A stretch of DNA of 64,000 nt. Source: Jannaschia sp. S6380 (GTDB taxonomy: Bacteria > Pseudomonadota > Alphaproteobacteria > Rhodobacterales > Rhodobacteraceae). The DNA lies in NCBI RefSeq assembly GCF_023015695.1, contig NZ_JALKAS010000001.1, forward strand, positions 1,922,001 through 1,986,000, read 5' to 3'. Numbering within the stretch: the first letter of the stretch is position 1; every line of letters starts with the position of its first letter. The translations under genes were made by a program, and so were the position numbers. Under the pieces are notes generated by a model. That model was not told the DNA's origin, did no database searches, and was given only the letters and a program-made list of their open reading frames with translations. Shown here piece after piece: positions 19,668 to 28,527 of the stretch.

Positions 19668-19868
19668 TTAGCGATCGTAGGGCATGAAGCCCTTGACGAT
19701 CTTCGCGTCAGGGGCGGACAGGGTGGTCAGGCCGCGCGCATCGCGGATGAACTTCTTGTGGCGCTTGATCATGCCGTGGCGCTTACCGGCCTGGCCGGCG
19801 AGGACCTTGCCCGTCGCCGTCACCTTGAAGCGCTTCTTCGCGCTCGACTTGGTCTTCATCTTGGGCAT
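19668..19868 (-). CDS. rpmI: 50S ribosomal protein L35
   Basis: 66 residues, beginning [20 protein letters not shown], the standard L35 start; the rest is very basic. First gene of the rpmI-rplT operon, with a TAAGGAGA ribosome binding site. Confidence 0.97.
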   Translation of the reverse strand: MPKMKTKSSAKKRFKVTATGKVLAGQAGKRHGMIKRHKKFIRDARGLTTLSAPDAKIVKGFMPYDR

Positions 19869-20185
19869 TTCGTGTCTCCTTATCCAACGCGGACCTCGGC
19901 ATCCCAATCGCCGGGCCCGCGGGCATTCGAGCGCGCCGTGTAGCGGGGTCGGCGGGGCTTGGCAAGGGCCGCTCCGGGCCGGGGAACGTGCCTGCGCCGG
20001 GTCGCCGGTCGAGGCACCGCTGGCCGATCCGGGGGAAAGTGGCGGCCGGGGCATTCGCTTGCATGAGAAGCGATGCGAATGGCCAGCCCGGAAGCAAAAA
20101 CGTACCTCGGCCCAGATCCCGGATTCGAAAGCGGCCGCACGGAACCGGACTACGGCAATCGCGAAGCCGAAATCCGACCAAGCCT
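19869..20185. other. non-coding leader region upstream of rpmI
   Basis: 317 bases with no gene I can support. It should hold the rpmI-rplT promoter and leader, and the 3' end of the VOC transcript. The only structure noticed is an imperfect inverted repeat with 6-base arms ATTCGC (20053-20058) and GCGAAT (20075-20080). I see no clear L20 leader mimic or terminator. Confidence 0.5.
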
Positions 20186-20545
20186 TCAGACAAGCTCCAG
20201 CAACTCGATTCGATTGCCATGCGGATCGTCGACATAGACGCGGCGCAGGCCCGGCAGGTCGATGTCGCGGCGCCAGGACACGCCCTGCGCGTCCAAGTGG
20301 CATGTGGCGGCATCCAGGTCGTCGACGCGGAGTCCGGGATGCGCCTTCGTCGCGGGCCGAAACGGATGGTCGACGCCCAGATGAAGTTGCAGGCCCGGCC
20401 CCTCGAACCAAAGCCCGCCGCGACCGCGCAGCGCCGCGGGCTTGGGCACCTCGGTCAGGCCCAGCACGCCGGCGTAGAAGCCGCGCGCCGCATCCTCCCC
20501 GCCCTCGGGGATCGCCAGTTGCAGGTGGTGGAGCCCCGCGATCAC
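20186..20545 (-). CDS. VOC (glyoxalase/bleomycin resistance) family protein
   Basis: 119 residues starting with GTG at 20545, which overlaps the stop of the upstream membrane protein gene (GTGA). It has the N-terminal [20 protein letters not shown] and C-terminal [14 protein letters not shown] elements that carry the metal ligands of the vicinal oxygen chelate fold. Substrate unknown. Translational coupling and gene order suggest an operon with pyk and the small membrane protein. Confidence 0.8.
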   Translation of the reverse strand: MIAGLHHLQLAIPEGGEDAARGFYAGVLGLTEVPKPAALRGRGGLWFEGPGLQLHLGVDHPFRPATKAHPGLRVDDLDAATCHLDAQGVSWRRDIDLPGLRRVYVDDPHGNRIELLELV

Positions 20546-20844
20546 CGGATCACCCGCGCCAACAGTTCCACGAACGCCATCGGCACCGTCAGCCAGCCGA
20601 ACCCCTCGCGGTCGCTTTCCCAGACCCAGGCCATCAATGCCGCCGCGAGCCCCGTGGCGAAGAGGCTGGCATAGCTGCGTCGTCCGTCGATCCGTGCCGA
20701 GAGGAGCGCTGTCAGACCCATCGCCGCCAGCACGACGGAAACCACGACCATGACGTCCGGGTCGCCGGGCGGCGGCAGGCCGAGATTGGGAAGGGCCGGG
20801 AATTTCGCCCACCAGACGCCGGGCGCGCCCGTCGGCGTGTCCAT
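20542..20844 (-). CDS. small membrane protein of unknown function
   Basis: 100 residues with two hydrophobic segments (around residues 31-48 and 62-76) after a Pro-rich, Trp-containing N-terminus ([20 protein letters not shown]). I do not recognise a named family. It starts one base after the pyk stop and its own stop overlaps the VOC start, so the three are almost certainly cotranscribed. Confidence 0.7.
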   Translation of the reverse strand: MDTPTGAPGVWWAKFPALPNLGLPPPGDPDVMVVVSVVLAAMGLTALLSARIDGRRSYASLFATGLAAALMAWVWESDREGFGWLTVPMAFVELLARVIR

Positions 20845-20845
20845 G

Positions 20846-22291
20846 TCAGTCGGCCTCGGCCCCGAAAATCTGGCGTTCGTCGCAGGGTGCGACGCGCAGG
20901 ATGTTGGTGGACCCCGGGACGTTGAACGGGATGCCGGCCATCACGACGACCTGATCCGTCCCCTCGGCGAAGCCCGCGGCCTTGGTCGCGCGCACGGCCG
21001 AGACGACGGCGAACTTGAAGCGTTCGACCGTCTGCGTCAGCACGCAGTGACACCCCCAGGACAGAACCATCCGCCGCGCCGTTTCCGTAATCGGGGTCAG
21101 CGCGATGATCGGGACGCGCGGACGCTCGCGGCTGATCTTGAGCGCGGTCGAGCCGGAATGCGAGAAGCAGCAGATCGCCTTGATGTCGGTCGTCTCGGCG
21201 ATCTCGCGCGCGGCGGCGACGATGCCGTCGGCCGTCGAAGTCAGCACGGAGGACCGGCTCGCCTCGATGATCTCGCGATAGGTGCCGTCGCCCTCCACCT
21301 GTTCGGCGACGGCGTTCATCGTGCGGACCGCCTCGATCGGGTAGGACCCGGCGGCGGATTCGGCGGAGAGCATGATCGCGTCCGTCCCCTCGTAGATGGC
21401 GGTCGCGACATCCGACACCTCCGCCCGGGTGGGCATCGGGCTGTCGATCATCGATTCCAGCATCTGGGTGGCCACGATGACCGGCTTGGCAGCCGCGCGG
21501 CACTGGCGGATCAGACGTTTCTGGATCGGGGGGACGGCCTGCACGGGACACTCCACGCCTAGGTCGCCGCGCGCCACCATGATGCCGTCGGACACGTCCA
21601 GGATTTCCTGGAAGGCCTCGACCGCGGCGGGTTTCTCGATCTTCGACAGGATCGCGGCGCGGCCCTGGGCGAGTTCGCGCGCCTCCTCCACGTCGGCGGC
21701 GCGTTGCACGAAGGACAATGCCAGCCAATCGACGCCCAGTCCGCAGACGAACTCCAGATCCTTGCGATCCTTCTCGGACAGGGCCGCCAGCGGCAGGACG
21801 ACGTCGGGCACGTTCACGCCCTTGCGGTTCGATATCGTGCCGCCGGTCACGACGGTGCAATCGGCGAAGTCGTCGCCGCATTCCTCGACCCTGAGGCGCA
21901 GCTTGCCGTCGTTGACCAGAAGCGTCGACCCCGGCGTGAGCGCCTCGAAGATTTCCTTGTGTGGCAATTGCACGCGCGTCGAATCCCCCGGCGCGTCATC
22001 CAGGTCGAAGCGGAAGGACTGGCCCTCCTCGATCTCCGCCGAATCCCCCTCGAAGGCGCCGCAGCGCAGCTTGGGCCCCTGCAGGTCGGCCAGGATGCAG
22101 ATCGGCCGGCCCGTATCCCGCTCGATATCGCGGATGATGTTGTGGCGCGACCGGATATCCTCGTGATCCCCGTGGCTCATGTTCAGCCGGAACACGTCCG
22201 CGCCGGCCTCGAACAGCGCGCGGATGGTGTCGTAGTCGCTGGAGGCGGGGCCGAGGGTTGCGACGATCTTGACGTTGCGATGGCGTCTCAT
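20846..22291 (-). CDS. pyk: pyruvate kinase
   Basis: 481 residues. It catalyses PEP plus ADP to pyruvate plus ATP at the end of glycolysis and the Entner-Doudoroff route. Motifs are VATLGPAS, RLNMSHG, the catalytic Lys in ILSKIEKP, DGIMVARGDLGVE and MLSAESAAGSYPIEAV, with a complete C-terminal allosteric domain. The ATG at 22291 is preferred because GAAGGA lies about 10 bases upstream; the ATG at 22300 would leave almost no spacing. Confidence 0.97.
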   Translation of the reverse strand: MRRHRNVKIVATLGPASSDYDTIRALFEAGADVFRLNMSHGDHEDIRSRHNIIRDIERDTGRPICILADLQGPKLRCGAFEGDSAEIEEGQSFRFDLDDAPGDSTRVQLPHKEIFEALTPGSTLLVNDGKLRLRVEECGDDFADCTVVTGGTISNRKGVNVPDVVLPLAALSEKDRKDLEFVCGLGVDWLALSFVQRAADVEEARELAQGRAAILSKIEKPAAVEAFQEILDVSDGIMVARGDLGVECPVQAVPPIQKRLIRQCRAAAKPVIVATQMLESMIDSPMPTRAEVSDVATAIYEGTDAIMLSAESAAGSYPIEAVRTMNAVAEQVEGDGTYREIIEASRSSVLTSTADGIVAAAREIAETTDIKAICCFSHSGSTALKISRERPRVPIIALTPITETARRMVLSWGCHCVLTQTVERFKFAVVSAVRATKAAGFAEGTDQVVVMAGIPFNVPGSTNILRVAPCDERQIFGAEAD

Positions 22292-22369
22292 GGGGCGCAT
22301 TCCTTCGGATCGGGGCGTTAGCGCTCGCACCTCTGCCCTGATGGCGGACGGGGTGCAACATCCACGTGT

Positions 22370-22385
22370 GGGTTCGCGCGAACCC
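22370..22385. promoter_or_regulatory. perfect 16-bp palindrome upstream of pyk
   Basis: GGGTTCGCGCGAACCC is a perfect palindrome about 80 bases upstream of the pyk start and 67 bases upstream of the divergent amidohydrolase gene. A CG-rich centre with symmetric arms is the shape of LacI/GalR-family operators; which regulator binds is unknown. Confidence 0.5.
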
Positions 22386-22451
22386 TAGACCGGGGATTCG
22401 GCCGGCGCAAAGGGCTGGCCCACCCCGGTTCGCGGCCTTAAGGGTGCGGAC

Positions 22452-23204
22452 ATGCCCGTCCCGCCCGTCCAGATCGTGAACCCCGATGCCACCGGCCGCT
22501 GGGTCGTCACCTGCGACCACGCGACCAACCGCGTCCCCCCCGAGGTGGCCGGTGGCGACTTGGGCATCGCGCCCGCCGACATGGCGCGTCACATCGCGTG
22601 GGATGTCGGCGCCGCCGGCGTCACCCGGCATCTGGCCGCACGACTGGGGGGAACCGCCGTCCTGTCGGATTTCTCGCGCCTCGTGATCGACCCGAACCGG
22701 GGCGAGGACGACCCGACCCTTCTGATGCGGCTTTATGACGGCACGATCATTCCGGCCAACCGCCATTCTGACGCGACCGAGCGGGAGCGGCGGCTGGAAC
22801 TGTTCCACCGCCCCTATCACCACGCCCTGGCCGAGGTTCTGGCCGCCCGGGACGATCCGGTCATCTGTTCGATCCACAGCTTCACGCCGCAGTTGCGGAA
22901 CCGTCCGCCGCGTCCCTGGCAGGTCGGCGTGCTGTTCGCCGGCGACCGCCGCCTGTCGGACCCGCTCATCGCGCGGCTCGAGGCCGATGGCAGCCTCTGC
23001 GTGGGGATAAACGAGCCCTATGGCGGTCATCTGCCGGGCGATGCGATGGACCGGCACGCACTGTCCACCGGACGGCTGCATGTCTTGATCGAGCTGCGCA
23101 ACGACCTCATCTCGGATGATGGAGGGCAGCGTCACTGGGCCGAGCGCCTCGCCCCGTTCCTGGAAGCCGCATTGGAGGATGTTCGCGATGACCCAGATGG
23201 ATGA
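22452..23204 (+). CDS. N-formylglutamate amidohydrolase family protein
   Basis: 250 residues of the FGase family (PF05013 type). Conserved elements are CDHATNRVP near the N-terminus, the HIAWDVGA segment and SIHSFTP. Family members hydrolyse N-formylglutamate to glutamate and formate in histidine breakdown. No hut genes are adjacent, so the substrate is uncertain. Its 3' end overlaps the DUF1244 gene by 17 bases. Confidence 0.8.
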   Translation: MPVPPVQIVNPDATGRWVVTCDHATNRVPPEVAGGDLGIAPADMARHIAWDVGAAGVTRHLAARLGGTAVLSDFSRLVIDPNRGEDDPTLLMRLYDGTIIPANRHSDATERERRLELFHRPYHHALAEVLAARDDPVICSIHSFTPQLRNRPPRPWQVGVLFAGDRRLSDPLIARLEADGSLCVGINEPYGGHLPGDAMDRHALSTGRLHVLIELRNDLISDDGGQRHWAERLAPFLEAALEDVRDDPDG

Positions 23205-23508
23205 TGCCACCCGGATCGAGGTCGAGGCCGCCGCCTTCCGGCGCCTCCGCCAACACCTAATCGAGGACCGGCCCGACGCGCAGAACATCGACCTGATGAA
23301 CCTGGCCGGGTTCTGTCGGAATTGCCTGTCGCGATGGTACGGCGAGGCCGCGGCCGAGCGTGGACATGATATGTCCAAGGACGAGGCGCGGGAGGCATTC
23401 TACGGCATGTCGATGTCCGAATGGAAATCGCGTCACCAGACCGAGGCGGACCCGGCATCGCAAGCCGCGTTTCAGGAGAGCTTCGCCCGCAACGTCGGAC
23501 AGGAGTGA
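23188..23508 (+). CDS. DUF1244 family protein
   Basis: 106 residues. The core FCRNCLSRWYGEAAAERG with two cysteines is diagnostic of DUF1244, a conserved alphaproteobacterial family of unknown function. The start at 23188 has GGAGG upstream and lies inside the end of the amidohydrolase gene, so the two are translationally coupled. Confidence 0.8.
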   Translation: MTQMDDATRIEVEAAAFRRLRQHLIEDRPDAQNIDLMNLAGFCRNCLSRWYGEAAAERGHDMSKDEAREAFYGMSMSEWKSRHQTEADPASQAAFQESFARNVGQE

Positions 23509-23522
23509 TCCGTTCACGGATC
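23507..23522 (+). terminator. small hairpin after the DUF1244 gene
   Basis: A perfect 6-bp stem GATCCG/CGGATC with a TTCA loop overlaps the stop codon and is followed by GCTGACTTT. The T run is short, so it is a weak terminator candidate. Confidence 0.4.
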
Positions 23523-23529
23523 GCTGACT

Positions 23530-23557
23530 TTGGAACCGGGCGCCCGCGCGCTAGACT
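23530..23557 (+). promoter_or_regulatory. candidate promoter for the secreted protein gene at 23577
   Basis: TTGGAA at 23530-23535 and TAGACT at 23552-23557, 16 bases apart, lie just before a GGAAGGAG ribosome binding site. The -10 belongs to the GC-TAG-nnn type seen elsewhere in the window. Confidence 0.4.
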
Positions 23558-23576
23558 GCCCTCGGAAGGAGCGCAT

Positions 23577-23906
23577 ATGACACGCACCCTGATCATCGCC
23601 GCGCTGGTCTGCGCCGGTCCGCTCGCCGTGCCCGCCGTGGCCCAAGGCGTGTTCATCGACCCGCCGCCCACGGTCGTGCAGCCGATGCCGCTGACCGGCA
23701 AACGCGCCCATGTCGCCCGCGAATTGCGCCATTTCGGCTTCGGCGCGGTCGACATGTCGCGGCTTTCCAACCGGAAGGTGGTCTTGCTCGACAATGCGAT
23801 CCACTCGAACCGCTCCCAAGGCGAAAAGGCGAACCGTATCGCCTCCATCCTGCGAGGTGGGGGTCTGCTCCAGGGGATCGTCGACGGCTTCGGTCGGCGG
23901 AACTGA
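23577..23906 (+). CDS. small exported protein of unknown function
   Basis: 109 residues. A signal peptide (about residues 1-23, ending AVAQG) is followed by a mature domain of about 85 residues with HVARELRHFGFGAVDMSRLSN (split: HVARELRHFGFG, DMSRLSN) and a C-terminal SILRGGGLLQGIVDGFGRR. It probably acts in the periplasm. I do not recognise a named family. It has its own promoter and a strong GGAAGGAG site. Confidence 0.65.
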   Translation: MTRTLIIAALVCAGPLAVPAVAQGVFIDPPPTVVQPMPLTGKRAHVARELRHFGFGAVDMSRLSNRKVVLLDNAIHSNRSQGEKANRIASILRGGGLLQGIVDGFGRRN

Positions 23907-23999
23907 CCCGCGCTACGCCGTCTCGACCGTCGCGCTTCTCTCCTTCGCTGGCCCCGTCCGGGCGCACGCGACCGGGACGGCACCCCCCCTCGACCCAGG

Positions 24000-24854
24000 T
24001 TAGATGGCCGCCTTCCGGCTCTCCTCCATATAGATCTCGCGCAGCCGCGCCGCCACCGGGCCGGGGGTGCCATCCCCGACCGCGGTCCCATCGATCCGCA
24101 CCACGGGCGTCACGAAGCTGGAGGCCGAGGTGATGAAGGCCTCGTCCGCCGCGCGGGCCTCCTCTACCGTGAACGGGCGTTCCTCGACGCGCATCTGTGC
24201 CTCGCGGGCGAACCCCAGGACCGCCCTGCGGGTGATGCCATGCAGGATCTCTTCGCCCAACTGCCGTGTGACGATGGTGCCGTCCTTGACGATATAGGCG
24301 TTGTTCGAGGTCCCTTCGGTCACGTGCCCGTCCTCGACCATCCAAGCGTCGTCCGCCCCCTCGGCCCGGGCCATCATCTTGCCCATGCTGGGATAGAGGA
24401 GCTGGACCGTCTTGATGTCGCGACGACCCCAACGGCGGTCGGGGATCGTGATCACGGACATGCCCGTCCGGGCCAAAGGGTTGTCCGCCAGACCGGGCTT
24501 CGCCTGCGTGAACAGAACGAGGGTCGGCGGCGTGTCATCGGGCGGATAGAGGAAATCCCGGTCGGCCGCGCCACGCGTGACCTGCAGATAGACCAGGCCG
24601 TCCTCGATGCCGTTGCGCGCGATCAGATCGCGGTGGATTGCCAGAAGATCCTCCTCGGGTACGGGGCTGCGCATGTCGAGCGCATCCAGCGACCGCGTCA
24701 GGCGCGCGGCATGACCCGGAAAATCGACGAGCTTGCCACCGAGGACGCTCGTCACCTCATAGACGCCGTCGGCGAATAGGAACCCGCGATCGAAGATGCT
24801 GATGCGGGCCTGATCCTCGGGCAGGAACTCTCCGTTCACGTAGACGGTGCGCAT
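24000..24854 (-). CDS. dat: D-amino acid aminotransferase
   Basis: 284 residues of the fold-type IV PLP aminotransferases. The start MRTVYVNGEFLPEDQARISI, the RGFLFADGVYEV motif, the PLP lysine in RRDIKTVQLL (near residue 145) and EGTSNNAYIV place it with D-alanine transaminases rather than IlvE. It interconverts D-amino acids and 2-oxo acids, supplying D-Glu/D-Ala for peptidoglycan or catabolising D-amino acids. A longer upstream frame exists but MRTVYV matches the family start. Confidence 0.85.
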   Translation of the reverse strand: MRTVYVNGEFLPEDQARISIFDRGFLFADGVYEVTSVLGGKLVDFPGHAARLTRSLDALDMRSPVPEEDLLAIHRDLIARNGIEDGLVYLQVTRGAADRDFLYPPDDTPPTLVLFTQAKPGLADNPLARTGMSVITIPDRRWGRRDIKTVQLLYPSMGKMMARAEGADDAWMVEDGHVTEGTSNNAYIVKDGTIVTRQLGEEILHGITRRAVLGFAREAQMRVEERPFTVEEARAADEAFITSASSFVTPVVRIDGTAVGDGTPGPVAARLREIYMEESRKAAI

Positions 24855-24991
24855 GGGGTCCTCCGCTGGTGTCGGCACCCTCTTGCGGGTGGCACCCCTG
24901 GCGGTCAAGCCTGCGGATGCCGCGCGAGCGACGCGCGCCCCTGGCGCAGACGCCATTCCAAACCCCGGCGCTCGGAAAGCCGGCGCTGGAA

Positions 24992-25357
24992 CTAACCCGC
25001 GGTCAGCAGGCCCACCGGGTCCGTTCCCGACCTGACATAATCGAGCGGTGCGGCATCGCGTGCGGCCGTCGCACGCTTGAAGACGTAACGCATCGTCGTG
25101 TCGGTCGGCGCGGCGGCCACGATCAGGACCGACCGCAGAAGCTGCGCCCCCTCGTGGATCTCGACCAGGCCGCGAAGCTTGGGCGCCACGTCGAGGGCGA
25201 CCTCGAACCCCTCGTCGTCGTAGGCCGCGATCGGATACCAGTCTTCGCCGACATGCACGCGCATCCGGCCGCCGGTCGCGCGCCGGTCGCGATCACGGGC
25301 GCGCGCCAAGCCGTCGCGCACCTCCTTGGGCAGATAGTTCAGTGTGGAATCGTCCAT
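24992..25357 (-). CDS. conserved hypothetical protein
   Basis: 121 residues with no signal peptide or membrane segment. It begins MDDSTLNYLPKEVRDGLARA, followed by a basic patch and a beta-rich region (RMRVHVGEDWYPIAAYDDEG). I do not recognise a family with a function. It lies alone between cobM and the transaminase gene on the same strand, with gaps of about 90 and 137 bases. Confidence 0.65.
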   Translation of the reverse strand: MDDSTLNYLPKEVRDGLARARDRDRRATGGRMRVHVGEDWYPIAAYDDEGFEVALDVAPKLRGLVEIHEGAQLLRSVLIVAAAPTDTTMRYVFKRATAARDAAPLDYVRSGTDPVGLLTAG

Positions 25358-25448
25358 TTTCGGTCCCCCAACCGGGTCTCCGACCGGAGACTGGAAGACA
25401 AACGTGAAAAGCACGTGACAGGTTCCCGAAACTTCGCCGGCGCAGGCG

Positions 25449-26216
25449 TCAGGCGCGGGGACGCGGGCGGAGCACATGCGGCATCGAAGGGTCGTAGAGC
25501 GCCGAGTCGCGGAACGCCTCGACCTCGCCCAGGGCGGGACCTACCAGGATCAGCGCGGTCCGCGTGATCTTGGCGGCCCGGACCCGGCCGTGAATGTCGG
25601 CCAACGTCCCCTGCAGGAACGCCTCGTCCGGCCAGCCGACCCGGTAGGCCACGACCACCGGACAGTCGCCGCCGTAATGCGGGCGCAGCACGCGTTCGAT
25701 CTCGCGCAGGTTTCGAATGCCCAGATGGATCGCGAGCGTCGCGCCGGTGCGGGCGAAATTCTCCAGCGTCTCTCGCGGCGGCATCGAGGTGGATTTCATG
25801 CTGACCCGCGTCAGGACGATGGATTGCGCCACTTCCGGCACCGTCAGCTCGCGCCCGAGTGCCGCGGCCGCGGCCGCGTAGGCCGGCACCCCCGGCGTGA
25901 TGTCGTAGGGGATGCCGTCGCGGCGCAGAAGGCGGATCTGCTCGGCGATCGCACCGTAGAGCGACGGATCGCCCGAATGAACCCGCGCCACATCCTGGCC
26001 CGCGGCATGGGCGGCCGCGATCTCGGCATGGGTCTCGTCCAGCGTCATCACCGCCGTATCCAGCACGCGCGCGCCCTCCGGGGCCTCGGCCACCACCGCC
26101 TCGGGCACCAGCGATCCGGCATAGAGGCAGACCGGACAGGACCGGATCAGCCGCTGCGCCTTGAGCGTCAGAAGTTCCGGATCACCCGGACCGGCACCGA
26201 TAAAATGAACCGTCAT
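25449..26216 (-). CDS. cobM: precorrin-4 C11-methyltransferase
   Basis: 255-residue SAM-dependent methyltransferase of the CobM/CbiF family. HFIGAGPGDPELLTL near the N-terminus and VHSGDPSLYGAIAEQ near residue 80 are the family SAM/tetrapyrrole motifs. It methylates C-11 of the corrin precursor. It is separated from the main cob block by a divergent gene only 17 bases from its start, so it has its own transcript. Confidence 0.93.
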   Translation of the reverse strand: MTVHFIGAGPGDPELLTLKAQRLIRSCPVCLYAGSLVPEAVVAEAPEGARVLDTAVMTLDETHAEIAAAHAAGQDVARVHSGDPSLYGAIAEQIRLLRRDGIPYDITPGVPAYAAAAAALGRELTVPEVAQSIVLTRVSMKSTSMPPRETLENFARTGATLAIHLGIRNLREIERVLRPHYGGDCPVVVAYRVGWPDEAFLQGTLADIHGRVRAAKITRTALILVGPALGEVEAFRDSALYDPSMPHVLRPRPRA

Positions 26217-26233
26217 GTGCTAGGCTCCCCGTC

Positions 26234-26677
26234 ATGATCGTGCATCCCGAAGATTTCGTTCCCGCCTTCGTCGCCGCCTGGATGGCCCGGGACGGGACCG
26301 CACTGGCCGACCTCTTCGTCGCCGATGCGGATTTCGTGAACGTCGTCGGGATCTGGTGGGAGGACGGTGACGCCATTGCCAAGGCCCACAGCTATGCGCT
26401 CGAGAGCTTCTTCGCGCGGTCGCGTCTGGTGTCCGGGCGGGTGAAGATCCGCGTGATGGGCGACGTGGCGCTGATCCACGCGCGAATGCGCTTGTCGGGT
26501 CAGCTCGCGCCCGACGGGACCGAGGCGCAGGCGCGCACGACGATCCTGTCCTTCGTCCTGCACCGCGACGCGGAATGCTGGCATGCCGTCGCCGCCCAGA
26601 ACACCGACGTCGTTCCCGGCGCCGAAACCCATCTTTCGACGGACGGAAAACTGTCGCCACGCGACTACCGTGCGTGA
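26234..26677 (+). CDS. SgcJ/EcaC family, SnoaL/NTF2-like protein
   Basis: 147 residues with the pattern of NTF2-like polyketide-cyclase-related proteins: an N-terminal helix (EDFVPAFVAAWMARDGTALADLF in part), DADFVNVVGIWWEDGDAI, and a C-terminal sheet with LSFVLHRD. No catalytic role can be assigned. It is divergent from cobM with a 17-base gap containing TAGGCT (26221-26226), so the promoters must overlap the neighbouring coding sequence. Confidence 0.75.
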   Translation: MIVHPEDFVPAFVAAWMARDGTALADLFVADADFVNVVGIWWEDGDAIAKAHSYALESFFARSRLVSGRVKIRVMGDVALIHARMRLSGQLAPDGTEAQARTTILSFVLHRDAECWHAVAAQNTDVVPGAETHLSTDGKLSPRDYRA

Positions 26678-26682
26678 TCCTT

Positions 26683-26736
26683 CCTCTGGCCCGAAATACC
26701 TCGGGGGACGGCCGCAGGCCGGGGGGCGGCGCCCCC
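26683..26736 (+). repeat. dispersed palindromic repeat, copy 1
   Basis: It shares an ordered pattern with copy 2 at 30509-30559 on the other strand: CCTCTGGC, an ATACCT-GGGGG block, then GGCCGCAGGCC and a final GCGCCCCC. The core GGCCGCAGGCC and the outer GGGGGCGGC/GCCCCC arms can form a strong hairpin. It lies between the convergent ends of the SnoaL-like gene and cbiG-cobJ, where it could act as a bidirectional terminator. Confidence 0.7.
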
Positions 26737-26745
26737 GTTCGCCCC

Positions 26746-28527
26746 TCATGCCAGATCTCCGCCGGTCATCTTGCGGGCATAGCCGCGCGGCGTGAACATC
26801 CGCTTGCCGTCGCCGGTGCGCACGAGCCGTGTGTTGGACGATCCGACCAGGACGACGGTCATCATGTCGATCTCGTCCACGTCCACCGCGTCGAGGCTGC
26901 GATAGCGCAGATGCTCCTCGGGCCGTCCCAGCGAGGTGGCCAGCAGGACGGGCGTGTCGTGGGGGCGGTGCTCCAGCAGGATGTCGCGGGCCATCGGCAG
27001 CAGGTCGCGGCGGCGCTTCGACACCGGGTTGTAGAAGGCGATGACGAAATCGCCCTCGGCCGCGGCGCGCAGGCGCCGGACGATATCCTCGCGCGGCGTC
27101 AGCAGGTCCGACAGCGAGATGGCGCAGAAATCATGGCCCAGCGGGGCGCCCGCGCGGGCCGCTGCGGCCTGCAGGGCGCTGACGCCGGGGGTGCAGACGA
27201 TCTCCACGCGCCGTGCCGCGTCCGTCACCGCGCTGTCATCGGTCCGCGCCATCAGTTCGAACACCAGCGCACCCATGGCGTAGATCCCCGCATCGCCCGA
27301 ACAGATCAGCGCGACGTTCTGTCCCTCGCCCGCCCGCTCCAGCGCGTGACGACAGCGCGCCTCCTCGCCCCCCAGCGGAAAGTCGGCACGCGGCTTGCCG
27401 GCCGCCAGCGGGCCCAGCAGGTCGATGTATAGGCCATAGCCGACAAGTTCCTCGGCCTCGGCGATCAGCCGCGAGGCTTCGGGCGTGCGCCAGCCGGACT
27501 GGCCCGGGCCGATGCCGACGATGCTGACCCGCCCGCGCGGGCGGCCCTTATGGCTGGTGACCGGGTCGGCGGCACAGGCGAGCGCGGCGGTGGTGTTCGC
27601 GGTCTTGCGCTTGGCCACGACGATCTCGCCTCCGCCCGCGGCCAGCGCGGCGGCCTCGGCGACCGAAGGCGTGCCGACCTCCGCCCGGACCACGTCGGAC
27701 GGGTTCGGCACCTCGATCCGCGCCAGTTCGTCGGCCGCGAAGGCGCGGAGGGGGCGATCCAGTCGGGCGGCGAGCGCGTTCATCGCCGGCTCGTCCAGCT
27801 TCAGGTCCAGCGTGTTGACGCTGGACACGGCACCGGGCGCGATGCCCGCTTCGGCCAGGACGGCCTGCACGTTCTCCCACAACTCCGCCGGGTCGGCATC
27901 GCGGGCGCAGCCGACGCCGAGCGTATGGCGCAGCGGATGGTAGACCAGCCTGGCGGAACCGCCCGGCTCGGCGGTTTCGGTCACGGCGATCTCGACCGCG
28001 TCGCCCCGCGGCAGGTCGAACAGGGCCTCGCCCGTCATCCGCGCGCCGCCGCCGGAGAGGAGCGCCGCCATCACGGGCTTGGCGTCCTCCGGGTTGGCGA
28101 GCACGTAGCCCGCCGGCGGCTCGTCCAGTGCCACGCCAAGGGCCACGTCGCCCGCGGTTGTGACGGCGGCGACCCCGCCCAAGGCGTCGGCCACGGTCCG
28201 CGCCAGCCGGTTGGCGCCCCGATGCCCACCGAGAAGGGGGACCACGACGCGACCGTCATCGGCGACCGAGATGACCGGCGGCTCCGTGGTCTTGTCGACC
28301 AGCATGGGGGCCACCGCACGGATCAGGATACCGCTGGCGCAGATGCCGATGATCGGGTGCCCTGCGGCGAAGAGGTCGCGGATATGGATCAGTGCATCGG
28401 GGAACGTGACATCGGCCCCGGTCCGGTCCGCGCGGCCGTGAAGGGGGCAATCGAGGGCTTCGGCAACGCGGCGGGCCGTGTCCTCGCCCGCGGAGTTGAG
28501 ACACAGGACGATGGGGGTCAGAGCCAT
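26746..28527 (-). CDS. cobJ: CbiG-CobJ fusion: cobalt-precorrin-5A hydrolase / precorrin-3B C17-methyltransferase
   Basis: 593-residue two-enzyme fusion. Residues 1 to about 325 match CbiG: GICASGILIRAVAPML, DKTTEPPV and LLGGHRGANRLA in the N-terminal domain, then a central domain and a CobE-like C-terminal domain. From about residue 331 (VSIVGIGPGQSGW) a complete CobJ/CbiH methyltransferase follows, with ICSGDAGIYAMGALVFE and FYNPVSKRR. CobJ/CbiH methylates C-17 with ring contraction; CbiG opens the lactone and releases the C-20 fragment in the cobalt-early pathway. The gene overlaps cobI by 10 bases. Confidence 0.9.
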   Translation of the reverse strand: MALTPIVLCLNSAGEDTARRVAEALDCPLHGRADRTGADVTFPDALIHIRDLFAAGHPIIGICASGILIRAVAPMLVDKTTEPPVISVADDGRVVVPLLGGHRGANRLARTVADALGGVAAVTTAGDVALGVALDEPPAGYVLANPEDAKPVMAALLSGGGARMTGEALFDLPRGDAVEIAVTETAEPGGSARLVYHPLRHTLGVGCARDADPAELWENVQAVLAEAGIAPGAVSSVNTLDLKLDEPAMNALAARLDRPLRAFAADELARIEVPNPSDVVRAEVGTPSVAEAAALAAGGGEIVVAKRKTANTTAALACAADPVTSHKGRPRGRVSIVGIGPGQSGWRTPEASRLIAEAEELVGYGLYIDLLGPLAAGKPRADFPLGGEEARCRHALERAGEGQNVALICSGDAGIYAMGALVFELMARTDDSAVTDAARRVEIVCTPGVSALQAAAARAGAPLGHDFCAISLSDLLTPREDIVRRLRAAAEGDFVIAFYNPVSKRRRDLLPMARDILLEHRPHDTPVLLATSLGRPEEHLRYRSLDAVDVDEIDMMTVVLVGSSNTRLVRTGDGKRMFTPRGYARKMTGGDLA

